From Streptomyces profundus (GTDB taxonomy: Bacteria; Actinomycetota; Actinomycetes; Streptomycetales; Streptomycetaceae): a stretch of 64,000 nucleotides of DNA. Below, piece after piece: positions 1 to 7,575 of this stretch. Numbering within the stretch: position 1 is the first letter of the stretch; each line of letters starts with the position of its first letter. The position numbers and the translations under genes were made by a program. The notes under the pieces were generated by a model. The model was given only the letters and a program-made list of their open reading frames with translations, had not been told where the DNA came from and searched no databases. The DNA lies in the NCBI RefSeq assembly GCF_020740535.1, contig NZ_CP082362.1, positions 1,922,001-1,986,000 on the forward strand. The letters run 5' to 3'.

Positions 1-672
1 GATCACCGCGTCGGCGGCGGCGATCACCGCCGGGTCGAGCCGGCTGAAGCCCGCCGACCCCTGGGTCTCGACGGTCACCTCGACGCCGGCCTCGCCGCCG
101 GCGCGCGCCAGGGATTCGGCGGCCATATAGGTGTGCGCGATGCCGGTGGGGCAGGAGGTGACGGCCACGATCCGGAACGGGGCCGCCGGCTCGACCGTCG
201 GCTCGGCCGCCGGCTCCCGCTGCTCGGGCGCCTGGTCGCCGCGCACCAGCGCCACGAGCGTCGCCGGGTCGTTCTCGGCGCGCAGCGCCTCGGTGAACGC
301 CGGGTCCATCAGGCGGCGGGCGAGCGCCGAGAGGATGCCGAGGTGGTCGGCGTCGCCGCCGGCCGGGGCGGCGATCAGGAAGACCAGATCGGCCGGGCCG
401 TCGGGAGCGCCGAAGTCGATGCCGACGGCGCTGCGGCCGAAGGCCAACGTCGGCTCGGTCACATGGGCGCTGCGGCAGTGGGGTATGCCGATGCCGCCCT
501 CAAGCCCGGTGGGCATCTGGGACTCGCGGGCGGCGACATCGGCGAGGAACCCGTCCAGGTCCGTCACCCGGCCGGTGGCGACCAGGCGCTCGGCCAGGGT
601 TCGGACGGCCTCGTCCTTGGTGGTGGCGGAGAGCGCCGGTACCACCAGTTCGGGAACGATCAACTCGGCCAT
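1..672 (-). CDS. fruA: PTS fructose transporter, EIIA and start of EIIB (partial)
   Basis: This is the N-terminal 224 codons of a fructose-specific phosphotransferase permease; the rest lies beyond the left edge. Residues 1-145 form an EIIA domain with the phosphorylatable histidine in the motif GIPHCRS. After an acidic/proline linker, an EIIB-fructose domain begins with the motif [15 protein letters not shown], whose cysteine carries the phosphate. The family imports fructose as fructose-1-phosphate, the substrate of the kinase encoded 82 bp upstream (755-1705). The order fruR-fruK-fruA on one strand is the standard actinobacterial fructose operon. The missing part should encode the membrane EIIC domain; this is inferred from the family. 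Confidence 0.95.
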   Translation of the reverse strand, partial: MAELIVPELVVPALSATTKDEAVRTLAERLVATGRVTDLDGFLADVAARESQMPTGLEGGIGIPHCRSAHVTEPTLAFGRSAVGIDFGAPDGPADLVFLIAAPAGGDADHLGILSALARRLMDPAFTEALRAENDPATLVALVRGDQAPEQREPAAEPTVEPAAPFRIVAVTSCPTGIAHTYMAAESLARAGGEAGVEVTVETQGSAGFSRLDPAVIAAADAVI

Positions 673-754
673 CACGCGGCTCCTTTGCTCGCGGCCCGCC
701 CCAAGGGCGGCAACGGGGGTGGTACGGGGAGGTGGACGACGGGGCTCGGGCTCA

Positions 755-1705
755 TCACCGCTCACCCGGCCAGGTCAGCGGGCGGTCGACGGGGACGTCG
801 GCCGTGGTCACGACGGCTGCGGCGTCGAGATCGCCGGCGGCCGGCATCGCGCTGCCGGGCAGCCCGACGGCCGCCGCGCCGTGCGCCACGGCGGCGGCGA
901 GCGCCTCCTGGCCCTGGCCGCCGGCGGCCAGGAAGCCGGCGAGCGAGGCGTCGCCGGCGCCGACATCGCTGCGGACGCACGCCACCGGGGCGTGGCCCCA
1001 GTAGGTGCCGGCGGCCGAGACCAGCAGCTGGCCTTCGGGCCCCAGGCTGGCCAGCACAGCGCCCGCGCCTCGGGCGCGCAGCTCCTCGGCGGCCTTGACG
1101 GCGTCCCCCACGGTGGCCAGCGGACGGCCCACCGCCTCCGTCAACTCCTGTGCGTTGGGCTTCACCACATCGGGGCGTTCGGCGAGGGCGGCGAGCAGCG
1201 CCGCGCCCGAGGTGTCCAGTGCGACGCGGGCGCCGGCGCGGTGGGCGTGGGCGACCAACTCGGCGTACCAGTCGGGTTCCAGGCCGCGCGGCAGGCTGCC
1301 GCAGCAGGCGATCCAGCCGGCGTCGGCCGCGCGGGCGCGGACCGTGGCCAGCAGGGCGGCGGCCTCCTCGGGGGTGAGCGCCGGGCCCGCCGCGTTGACC
1401 TTGGTGAGGGTGCCGTCCGGCTCGACCAGCGTGATGTTGACCCGCGTCGAGCCGGCGAGCGGCACGCCGGCGACCTCGACGCCCCGGCCGTCGAGGAGCC
1501 GGGCGAGCAGCGCGCCCTCGGGGCCGCCGAGCGGCAGCACGGCGGTGGTGCGCCCGCCGGCGGCGGCGACGGCGCGGGAGACGTTGACGCCCTTGCCGCC
1601 CGGCTCGACGCGGTCCGTCTCGGCGCGCAGCACGGCTCCCCTGCGCAGCGCCGGCACCTCGTAGGTGCGGTCCAGGCTGGGGTTGGGGGTGACGGTGAGG
1701 ATCAT
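755..1705 (-). CDS. fruK: 1-phosphofructokinase
   Basis: A 316-residue PfkB-family sugar kinase of normal length. It opens with [15 protein letters not shown], typical of 1-phosphofructokinases, has the substrate motif [11 protein letters not shown] near residue 36, and the C-terminal anion-hole/catalytic motif [12 protein letters not shown], where the aspartate is the catalytic base. It converts fructose-1-phosphate to fructose-1,6-bisphosphate, so it processes the product of the adjacent PTS permease. Its start overlaps the end of the upstream regulator gene by 4 bp, so the two are probably translationally coupled. No abnormal residues were seen. Confidence 0.95.
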   Translation of the reverse strand: MILTVTPNPSLDRTYEVPALRRGAVLRAETDRVEPGGKGVNVSRAVAAAGGRTTAVLPLGGPEGALLARLLDGRGVEVAGVPLAGSTRVNITLVEPDGTLTKVNAAGPALTPEEAAALLATVRARAADAGWIACCGSLPRGLEPDWYAELVAHAHRAGARVALDTSGAALLAALAERPDVVKPNAQELTEAVGRPLATVGDAVKAAEELRARGAGAVLASLGPEGQLLVSAAGTYWGHAPVACVRSDVGAGDASLAGFLAAGGQGQEALAAAVAHGAAAVGLPGSAMPAAGDLDAAAVVTTADVPVDRPLTWPGER

Positions 1706-2463
1706 GCGCGCACCACCTCGGTACCGCGCCGCTCGATGGCGGCGGCGTCCTCGTCACCGAGCCCGGTGTCCGTGACGAACAGGTCGACGTCGGAGAAGTC
1801 GCCGAAGCGGGCGAAGTACTGCTGGCGGAGCTTGGTGGAGTCGGCGAGCAGCACGGTGCGGCGGGCGGCGGCGACCATGGCGCGTTTGACGGCGGCCTCG
1901 GCCAGGTCGGGGGTGGTGAGGCCGTCGTCGAGGGAGAAGCCGTTGGTGGCGAGGAGCAGCAGGTCGGCGTTGATCTCGCCGTAGGCGCGCAGCGCCCAGG
2001 CGTCGACGGCGGCGCTGGTGCGGTGCCGCACCCGGCCGCCGACCAGGTGGAGCGAGATCCCCGGGTGGTCGACGAGCCGGGCGGCGACGGGCAGCGCGTG
2101 GGTGACGACGGTCAGGGCGCAGTCCGCCGGGAGGGCGGCGGCCAGCCGGGCCGTGGTGGTGCCGGCGTCGATGATCACGCTGCCGTCGGCGGGCAGTTCG
2201 CTGAGCGCGGCGCGCACGATGCGGTTCTTCTCGTCGGCCGAGACGCCCTCGCGTTCGGCGACATTGGGCTCGAAGTCGAGCCGTCCGGCCGGGATGGCCC
2301 CGCCGTGCACCCGGCGGACCAGCCCGGCCCGGTCGAGCACCTTGAGATCGCGCCGCACCGTCTCGGCTGTGACCTGGAACGTCTCGGCCAACGACAGCAC
2401 GTCGACCCGCCCGCCCTCATGGGCAAGGCGCAGGATCTCCTGCTGACGCTCTGCTGCGTACAT
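1702..2463 (-). CDS. fruR: DeoR-family regulator of the fructose operon
   Basis: 253 residues. An N-terminal DeoR helix-turn-helix (RQQEILRLAHEGGRVDVLSL then TAETVRRDLKVLDRAGLVRRVHGGA) is followed by a DeoR C-terminal sensor domain with the phosphosugar-binding motif IIDAGTTTARLA near residue 98. Such proteins repress sugar operons until a sugar phosphate (for fructose operons, fructose-1-phosphate) releases them. Its place as first gene of the fru operon, and a long dyad just upstream (2486-2548), point to autoregulation of the whole operon. The function is a firm family inference; the effector is inferred. Confidence 0.93.
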   Translation of the reverse strand: MYAAERQQEILRLAHEGGRVDVLSLAETFQVTAETVRRDLKVLDRAGLVRRVHGGAIPAGRLDFEPNVAEREGVSADEKNRIVRAALSELPADGSVIIDAGTTTARLAAALPADCALTVVTHALPVAARLVDHPGISLHLVGGRVRHRTSAAVDAWALRAYGEINADLLLLATNGFSLDDGLTTPDLAEAAVKRAMVAAARRTVLLADSTKLRQQYFARFGDFSDVDLFVTDTGLGDEDAAAIERRGTEVVRA

Positions 2464-2485
2464 GTTGTTTTGCGCCCGCTTCCTC

Positions 2486-2548
2486 GCCCGAGTCTGTTGA
2501 CACTGGCGAGATTACGTCGCAATCTCCCGGAAGTAAACAGACTCGGGC
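2486..2548. promoter_or_regulatory. Nested inverted repeat upstream of fruR (operator or terminator)
   Basis: Perfect 13-bp arms GCCCGAGTCTGTT (2486-2498) and AACAGACTCGGGC (2536-2548) enclose a second dyad, GAGATT (2508-2513) and AATCTC (2521-2526). The structure begins 22 bp upstream of the fruR start and ends 30 bp from the stop of the oxidoreductase gene transcribed in the same direction. It could be the FruR operator of the fru promoter, the terminator of the preceding gene, or both. No T-run follows the stem on the transcribed strand, which slightly favours an operator. Confidence 0.55.
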
Positions 2549-2578
2549 ATGCGGGCGGACATTGACGGGCGCCGTGGG

Positions 2579-3652
2579 TCAGGCGGTGTGCTGGTAGGCC
2601 GGGTAGGTCAGATAGCCCTCGTCACCGCCCTGGTAGTAGGCGGCGTCGTCGACCGGGGCGATCGGCAGGCCCAGGCGCAGCCGCTCGACCAGGTCGGGGT
2701 TGGCGATGAAGGCGCGCCCGAAGCTGATCAGCTCGGCGCCGAGCCCGAGCCAGTGGTCGGCGTCGGCCCGCTCCACCTGCTTGGGCCCCATGGGCAGCGT
2801 GGGGTTCATGATCAGCGTGCCGGGCCACCCGCGCCGCAGGCCGAGCAGCACCTCCTCGTCCGCGGTGGCCTCCACATGGACATAGGCGAGATCGAGCCGG
2901 GCCAACTCGGCCAGCAGCGCGGCGTAGAGCTGGGGAACCTCGGTCTCCCGCACGCCCCAGAACGTGGCGCCCGGGGAGAGCCGGATGCCGGTCCTGGCCG
3001 CGCCGACGGCCTCGACCGTCGCCGACACCGCCTCGACGGCGAACCGGATGCGGTTGGCCACCGAGCCCCCGTAGCGGTCGGTGCGCGCGTTGGCGTTGCT
3101 GGAGAGGAACTGCGAGATCAGATAGCCGTTGGCGCCGTGCAGCTCCACCCCGTCGAACCCGGCGTCGACGGCGCGGCGCGCCGCCAGCGCGTAGGACTGA
3201 GCCTGCTCTGGCACCTCGTCCGTGGTCAGGGCGCGCGGGATCGGCGCGGGCCGGGGCCCGTTCGGCGTGAACACGTCGCCGACGGCGGGCAGCGCCGACG
3301 GGCCGACGGGCTGCTCGCCCGTGGTGCTGGGGTGGGAGACCCGGCCGCCGTGCATCAGCTGGGCGAAGATCCGGCCGCCGTTGGTGTGCACGGCCGCGGT
3401 CACCTGCCGCCAGGAGGCGACCTGCTCGTCGGTGTGCAGCCCCGGGGTCCCCGGGTTGGACTGACCGACCAGGTTCGGCTGCACCCCCTCGCTCACGATC
3501 AGGCCCGCGGTCGCCCGCTGGGCGTAGTAGGTCGCCATGGACGGCGTCGCCAAGCCGCCGGCGGCGGCCCTGACCCGGGTCATCGGGGCCATCACCACCC
3601 GGTTGGGCAGGGCCAGGTCACCAAGCGGAAAACCGTCGAACAGGGCAGTCAC
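2579..3652 (-). CDS. NADH:flavin oxidoreductase, Old Yellow Enzyme family
   Basis: 357 residues, a full-length FMN-dependent ene-reductase of the NemA/OYE type. Diagnostic stretches are the start LGDLALPNRVVMAPMTR, the FMN/substrate motif VELHGANGYLISQFLS with SNARTDRYGGS-like sequence following, and a C-terminal GRAFIANPDLVERL. Members reduce activated C=C bonds or nitro-esters with NAD(P)H. The start is a GTG with GAGGAG about 8 nt upstream. It is divergent from a MerR regulator, a common arrangement in which the regulator controls the reductase in response to an electrophile. The physiological substrate cannot be told from sequence. Confidence 0.92.
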   Translation of the reverse strand: MTALFDGFPLGDLALPNRVVMAPMTRVRAAAGGLATPSMATYYAQRATAGLIVSEGVQPNLVGQSNPGTPGLHTDEQVASWRQVTAAVHTNGGRIFAQLMHGGRVSHPSTTGEQPVGPSALPAVGDVFTPNGPRPAPIPRALTTDEVPEQAQSYALAARRAVDAGFDGVELHGANGYLISQFLSSNANARTDRYGGSVANRIRFAVEAVSATVEAVGAARTGIRLSPGATFWGVRETEVPQLYAALLAELARLDLAYVHVEATADEEVLLGLRRGWPGTLIMNPTLPMGPKQVERADADHWLGLGAELISFGRAFIANPDLVERLRLGLPIAPVDDAAYYQGGDEGYLTYPAYQHTA

Positions 3653-3723
3653 GTCAAGGACTCCTCGAAAGGCTCACGTCAGGTGTGGCGCCCGGATCTC
3701 GGGCACGGGCGCTACGCTAAGAC

Positions 3724-3739
3724 CTGACATTGACGTCAG
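3724..3739. promoter_or_regulatory. Candidate MerR operator
   Basis: CTGAC (3724-3728) and GTCAG (3735-3739) form an inverted repeat that also contains the palindrome TGACGTCA (3731-3738). It lies between the divergent oxidoreductase and MerR genes, where a MerR-type operator is expected. The arms are short, so this is tentative. Confidence 0.4.
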
Positions 3740-3778
3740 AGGCAAGTTCCGTGTCCCACCTCACACCCGGGAGACCCC

Positions 3779-4240
3779 ATGCGCATCGGCGAACTGGCCA
3801 CCCGCGCCGGAGTCAGCGTCCGGTCGCTGCGCTACTACGAGGAGCGCGGACTGCTCACCAGCACCCGCAGCGCCAGCGGGCAGCGGCACTACACGGACCA
3901 CGACGTCGACCGGGTCCGCTTCCTCCAACGGCTCTTCGCGGCCGGGCTGTCCAGCCGCACCATCACCGAGCTGCTGCCCTGCGTCGACAAGCCGAGCGCG
4001 GAGAACTCCGATATCGCGCTGGAGCGGATGGCGGAGGAGCGCGACCGGCTCTCCACCCATATCGAGGAGCTGATCCGCACCCGCGACGCCCTCGACGGGC
4101 TGATGGCCGTCTCCCGCAGCTACCGCGAGGCACAGCGGGGGGCGGAGAAAGACCCAGTCTCGGAGCGGGTAGCTGAGATAATTCCACGAGGCGACTGCGC
4201 TGGCCGCAATCCGCAACGAGTGGACATGGCAAACCAATAA
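3779..4240 (+). CDS. MerR-family transcriptional regulator
   Basis: 153 residues. Residues 1-70 are a canonical MerR winged helix (MRIGELATRAGVSVRSLRYY, then EERGLL and RHYTDHDVDRVRFL), followed by a coiled-coil dimerisation helix to about residue 115. It probably controls the divergent Old Yellow Enzyme gene. The last 30-35 residues (from about EKDPVSERVAEII) look unlike MerR proteins and coincide with the point where base composition drops into the AT-richer island, so the native C-terminus may have been replaced by inserted DNA. No cysteine pair for metal sensing is visible; the signal is more likely an organic electrophile. Confidence 0.88.
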   Translation: MRIGELATRAGVSVRSLRYYEERGLLTSTRSASGQRHYTDHDVDRVRFLQRLFAAGLSSRTITELLPCVDKPSAENSDIALERMAEERDRLSTHIEELIRTRDALDGLMAVSRSYREAQRGAEKDPVSERVAEIIPRGDCAGRNPQRVDMANQ

Positions 4241-4722
4241 TCAGCGGAGGCGCCTATCCATCACGCACTCCGCAGCCCACCCTGATAGCGATTCCGACAC
4301 ACATCGCCGGCCACGCCGTAATGTCACACATGCTATGCGGATACAAGAATTCCAAATATAGATACATAGACACGTAAACAATACCGCGACCGCATCAGAT
4401 TCGGCACATTACATCAAGCGCAGGATAGCCGCCTCGAAAAGTATTGTCACCACTAGCAAAGTTGACTGACTCCAGAATTCGCCCGCCGTGTACACATCAG
4501 TTACACCATGGAGTCGCTGACACCCCCTAATCTGCTGAGCCCCTAGAGACGGATACTCGACCTACCTACTTGCACTCTACTCACGAACTGGCGGCAACGC
4601 CGCCATTATTCACTCTTTCGACTGATCCTCTCAGCTAGCGGCTCCCCGAGAACCACATATCCCTGTATGCTAGATCTGGCATTTTTCGTGTTGGGCGCTT
4701 GAGTGAAGCGGCGGAGAATAAG
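4241..4722. other. AT-richer intergenic stretch, no gene seen
   Basis: About 480 bp of clearly lower GC than the surroundings, with stop codons in all frames and no ORF I can support. It is the left end of the island that carries the P63C gene. A TATGCT-like box at 4666-4671 in the context TGTATGCT could be an extended -10 of the promoter for that gene, but no matching -35 was found. Confidence 0.5.
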
Positions 4723-5685
4723 GTGAGAGAGAAATTCAACACGTCACCCACAAGCCTGACGAAAAGACAGGAAGTGACAGCAGTCCGTCTCCACTCTGCC
4801 GGTGAAACCGATCGCCTGCCTGGCGGGTGCGCACAGGCGACTCACGCCGGAGAAATTCAGATCGGAAACACGCGAATTGTTTGCGCGGTACTAGACGGAG
4901 GAATCCGCGTAATCAACCAGGGGACGATGCTAACGGCTCTTGGCCGCAACAGTCGAGCCAAGGGCGGGTCTGCGGGTTCGAGTATTCTGGCTGCAAATCT
5001 CCGCCCGTTCGCCTCAGACACGCTCAACGACGTACTCAATGAACTTATCCGCTACCGTACACCCTCTGGAACGCGCGCCCTTGGTTATCCGGCGAGCGTA
5101 CTTCCGGATATGTGTGAAGTTTATCTTGAGGCTCGGAAGAACGGCGTACTCCTCAAGAGTCAAGAACGTGCAGTCGACGCTGCAGAGACTCTTGTGAGAG
5201 GGCTCGCACGCGTAGGCATTATTGCACTAGTCGATGAAGCGACAGGCTACCAGGAGGTTCGAGCTCGCCGAGAGCTACAGAAGGTACTGGAAGCCTACGT
5301 GGCGACGGAATATCGCCCCTGGATCAAGACGTTTCCTGACGAATTCTTCGAGCAAATTTACCGACTTCAAGGATGGGAATACAAGCCCGGAACGTCGAAG
5401 AGAAGTCCGTATGTAGGAACCCTGGTCAATAGATACATTTATGAGCAACTCCCGCACGGCGTCCTGGAAGAGCTGCAGAAGGTTAACCCGCGCCAAGCGA
5501 ATGGGCGCCGGCGATACAAACATCACCAACGACTCAGCGCCGATACGGGAAATAGTCACCTTGACAAGCAGATCTCGCATGTCATCATGCTGATGAGAAT
5601 CTCGAAGGACAGGGCGGAATTCGAGGACCTGTTCGCTCGGGCGTTCCCGGAACCACAGCTGAGACTGCCCCTGGTCCTCGAATGA
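4723..5685 (+). CDS. P63C-domain protein
   Basis: 320 residues from GTG 4723; a TTG at 4699 would add 8 residues. The GTG is preferred because GGAG lies 7 nt upstream, while the TTG has no clear ribosome site. Residues about 70-180 contain the segment ILAANLRPFAS and a conserved helical part; the C-terminal third (YRPWIKTFPDEFFEQIYRLQ, then KRSPYVGTLVNRYIYEQLP and HLDKQISHVIMLMRISKD) is the P63C domain, known mainly from phages, prophages and mobile islands. Its biochemical role is unknown. Codon use is much less GC-rich than in the neighbours and no partner gene survives nearby, which fits horizontal acquisition. Confidence 0.85.
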   Translation: MREKFNTSPTSLTKRQEVTAVRLHSAGETDRLPGGCAQATHAGEIQIGNTRIVCAVLDGGIRVINQGTMLTALGRNSRAKGGSAGSSILAANLRPFASDTLNDVLNELIRYRTPSGTRALGYPASVLPDMCEVYLEARKNGVLLKSQERAVDAAETLVRGLARVGIIALVDEATGYQEVRARRELQKVLEAYVATEYRPWIKTFPDEFFEQIYRLQGWEYKPGTSKRSPYVGTLVNRYIYEQLPHGVLEELQKVNPRQANGRRRYKHHQRLSADTGNSHLDKQISHVIMLMRISKDRAEFEDLFARAFPEPQLRLPLVLE

Positions 5686-6112
5686 GCAGATGTCAACGGT
5701 CATCCACCGTCGTACAGGTGAGGCCATTCTGACGAATGAACGTCTGAATATTGGACTACAGGTAGGATGGGCCCCACTAAGTTCCCTGACTGCCTCTCGG
5801 ACAGTGCGCGACTGAGGATCCCCCGGTCCACCAAAAGGCTGAAGACCGTGGGCTCTGGCTCCATCGCTCATGTGATGGAGCCAGACTTGGTCTTGCAGGG
5901 AGGATGGTATGCGCTGGTGAGCCGCGATCCGGACGGACGCTTAGGAGGCTCGCCAAGGCTCGGCTCCTGCGCGAAGTGTGTTCGCGTCCCCCGACCGGGC
6001 ACCGCAGCGGATTGCTCCCGATTGTGGTGCATCACGAACACGTGTCGACCCGCGAACCGCCATCCCAGCAACACCACCTCATAGCCACTTGTAAGCGGCG
6101 TAGTTGGCCACA
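5686..6112. other. Non-coding remainder of the island
   Basis: No supported gene. It contains the 12-bp-stem hairpin at 5854-5885. The part next to 6112 may hold the eroded 3' end of the transposase relic, but similarity is no longer recognisable to me. Confidence 0.45.
5854..5885. terminator. Strong hairpin downstream of the P63C gene
   Basis: TCTGGCTCCATC (5854-5865) and GATGGAGCCAGA (5874-5885) form a perfect 12-bp stem with an 8-nt loop, about 170 bp after the P63C stop. There is no clean T-run after it, so termination is plausible but not proven; an element end or operator is an alternative. Confidence 0.5.
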
Positions 6113-6800
6113 TCAAACACACTTCAAAATGGGTGTGAACTCCGTGACGCGGTGGCGATGGCACAGGAGTCGATCACTTTGTCTGTAAGGACTTCCAGTG
6201 GGGCGAACAAGGTGGCAGCACCGGCGCGAAAATAGCTGCGTACGCGTCGCTCGGGAATGCCGGGATTCGTCAACAGGACCGGCTGAGAACGGGTTCCGGG
6301 ACTGGACCTCCGACTTCTCATCCATGCACGTAGCTAGGACTCTCTCCGGGCGGATCGAGATAGGGGACTACGACGTCGACGGCTTTGCCGACGATAAACG
6401 GGTCGGCAACATGAAATGCCTGCGGATGGGCGGGGAAAGGGCCAACGCCTGCCAGGTCCGGGAGGTCGCGAACTGCGACAATGTCTGTGCCACGGCCACC
6501 GCCCTAGTGGCCAGTGAGTAACATTTTCCGGCTGTCTCTTCCAGCGTCTTGATAGTCACTCGTTCCACGACGACCTCGGTGATCTTCCTTGGCGCGCCAA
6601 GCCAGGCTCGTCGGACAAGCTGTCGGGACCACACTTCAGGAAACGCCGCCAGGTGCGGACCACTTTCGCGGCAATGTCGAGCCGACGGGATGTCTCCAGA
6701 ATTGAGCCCCTCGGTGCAAGCCAGCACGATCCGCGACCGCAACGCCAACGCCAACGCCAACGCCAACGCCCGAACTGTTGAGCAACGCCCCAAACGAGCG
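6113..6800 (-). pseudogene. Decayed IS630-family transposase
   Basis: Successive pieces of an IS630-type transposase can be read on the minus strand in shifting frames: RSRIVLACTEG (about 6710-6745), RLDIAAKVVRTWRRFL then LSDEPGLARQGR (helix-turn-helix end), RKITEVVVERVTIKTLEET, a piece reading DPFIVGKAVDVVVPYLDPP around 6345-6400, DEKS near 6320 (part of the catalytic DDE core), RSQPVL then PGIPERR near 6250-6290, and TLFAPLEVLTDKVIDSC near 6190-6230. The frame changes at least three times and stops interrupt it, so it cannot make an active enzyme. The C-terminal part with the last acidic residues is not recognisable. No terminal inverted repeats were found. Confidence 0.8.
6740..6769. repeat. 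Hexanucleotide tandem repeat (CAACGC)x5
   Basis: Five perfect copies of CAACGC at 6740-6769 lie at the 5' part of the transposase relic. On the minus strand they read as Ala-Leu repeats just before RSRIVLAC, where intact IS630 transposases have a single ALALRSRIVLAC-type segment, so this looks like slippage expansion after the gene decayed. Confidence 0.9.
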
Positions 6801-6850
6801 GGATACCGCCACGCAATGGGCCTCGGCCCCGGAGTGGGCCGCGCCTGGGG

Positions 6851-7495
6851 CTACGCCGCCGGGCCGTAGGCGAGGAGGAACGTGGCCACCGCCGCCGTCG
6901 CGACCTCCCGCAACTCCTCGTCGGGGACGTCCCGGGTGCCCATCCGGGAGCGGGCCTCCATCGGGCCGTTGAGCAGCGCCATCAGATGCTCGGCGGCGCG
7001 CGCCGGGTCCCGCGCGCCCAGGCGACCGGCCAGCGTGAGGCGGCCGAGCGGATCGGCCAACGCGTGGACCACGCGGTGCGGCCCCGACGCGCTGACCAGG
7101 TCGAGGGCCTCGGGGAAGCGGGTCACCTCGGCGTAGAGCAGCCTCCGCAGCGCGCAGGACCTGGAGTCACCATGGGCGCGCAGCAGTTGGTGGCCAACGC
7201 TCTCCAGCGTGCCGAGGAGGTCGTCGCCCGGGTCGTAGAGCGGCTCGATGGTGGCGACGCGTTCGGCGAGCTTGGCCTGGGCGGTGGCCTCAAGGGCGCC
7301 CCGGAAGAGCGCGGCCTTGTCGGCGAAGTGGTTGTAGACCGTCGGCTTGGCGACGCCGGCCTCGGTGGCGATGTCCCGCACGGAGGCGTCGGCGTAGCCC
7401 TTGCGCGCGAAGACGGTGAACGCGCCGTCGAGGATGGCCTGCCGCCTGTCCTGTCGCCTGTCGATCCGTCCATGGGCCGTCGGGGTCGCTGCCAT
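6851..7495 (-). CDS. TetR-family repressor of the divergent MFS exporter
   Basis: 214 residues. The N-terminal TetR helix-turn-helix is RRQAILDGAFTVFARKGYAD followed by VRDIATEAGVAKPTVYNHF at residues about 20-65; the rest is a helical ligand-binding domain with a TetR C-terminal motif set (AAEHLMALLNG). It is divergent from the MFS transporter gene at 7576 and its own start codon lies inside a perfect 9-bp inverted repeat (7494-7520), so it very probably represses both genes until a transported drug-like ligand binds. Confidence 0.92.
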   Translation of the reverse strand: MAATPTAHGRIDRRQDRRQAILDGAFTVFARKGYADASVRDIATEAGVAKPTVYNHFADKAALFRGALEATAQAKLAERVATIEPLYDPGDDLLGTLESVGHQLLRAHGDSRSCALRRLLYAEVTRFPEALDLVSASGPHRVVHALADPLGRLTLAGRLGARDPARAAEHLMALLNGPMEARSRMGTRDVPDEELREVATAAVATFLLAYGPAA

Positions 7496-7520
7496 GAACC
7501 GAGTGTACCCGTCGGTTCAT
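7494..7520. promoter_or_regulatory. TetR operator
   Basis: ATGAACCGA (7494-7502) and TCGGTTCAT (7512-7520) are perfect 9-bp inverted arms around a 9-nt spacer, overlapping the TetR start codon and 56 bp ahead of the MFS start. Position and symmetry fit an operator shared by the divergent pair. Confidence 0.75.
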
Positions 7521-7575
7521 TTTTATGGTCGGCCCGGGGTTGCGTGCGAACCAGCGGGATCACTAACTTGAACCC

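Noticed and set aside
6113-6800. An intact insertion sequence
   Set aside because: Frame changes, stops and missing ends show that only a transposase relic remains; no terminal repeats were seen.
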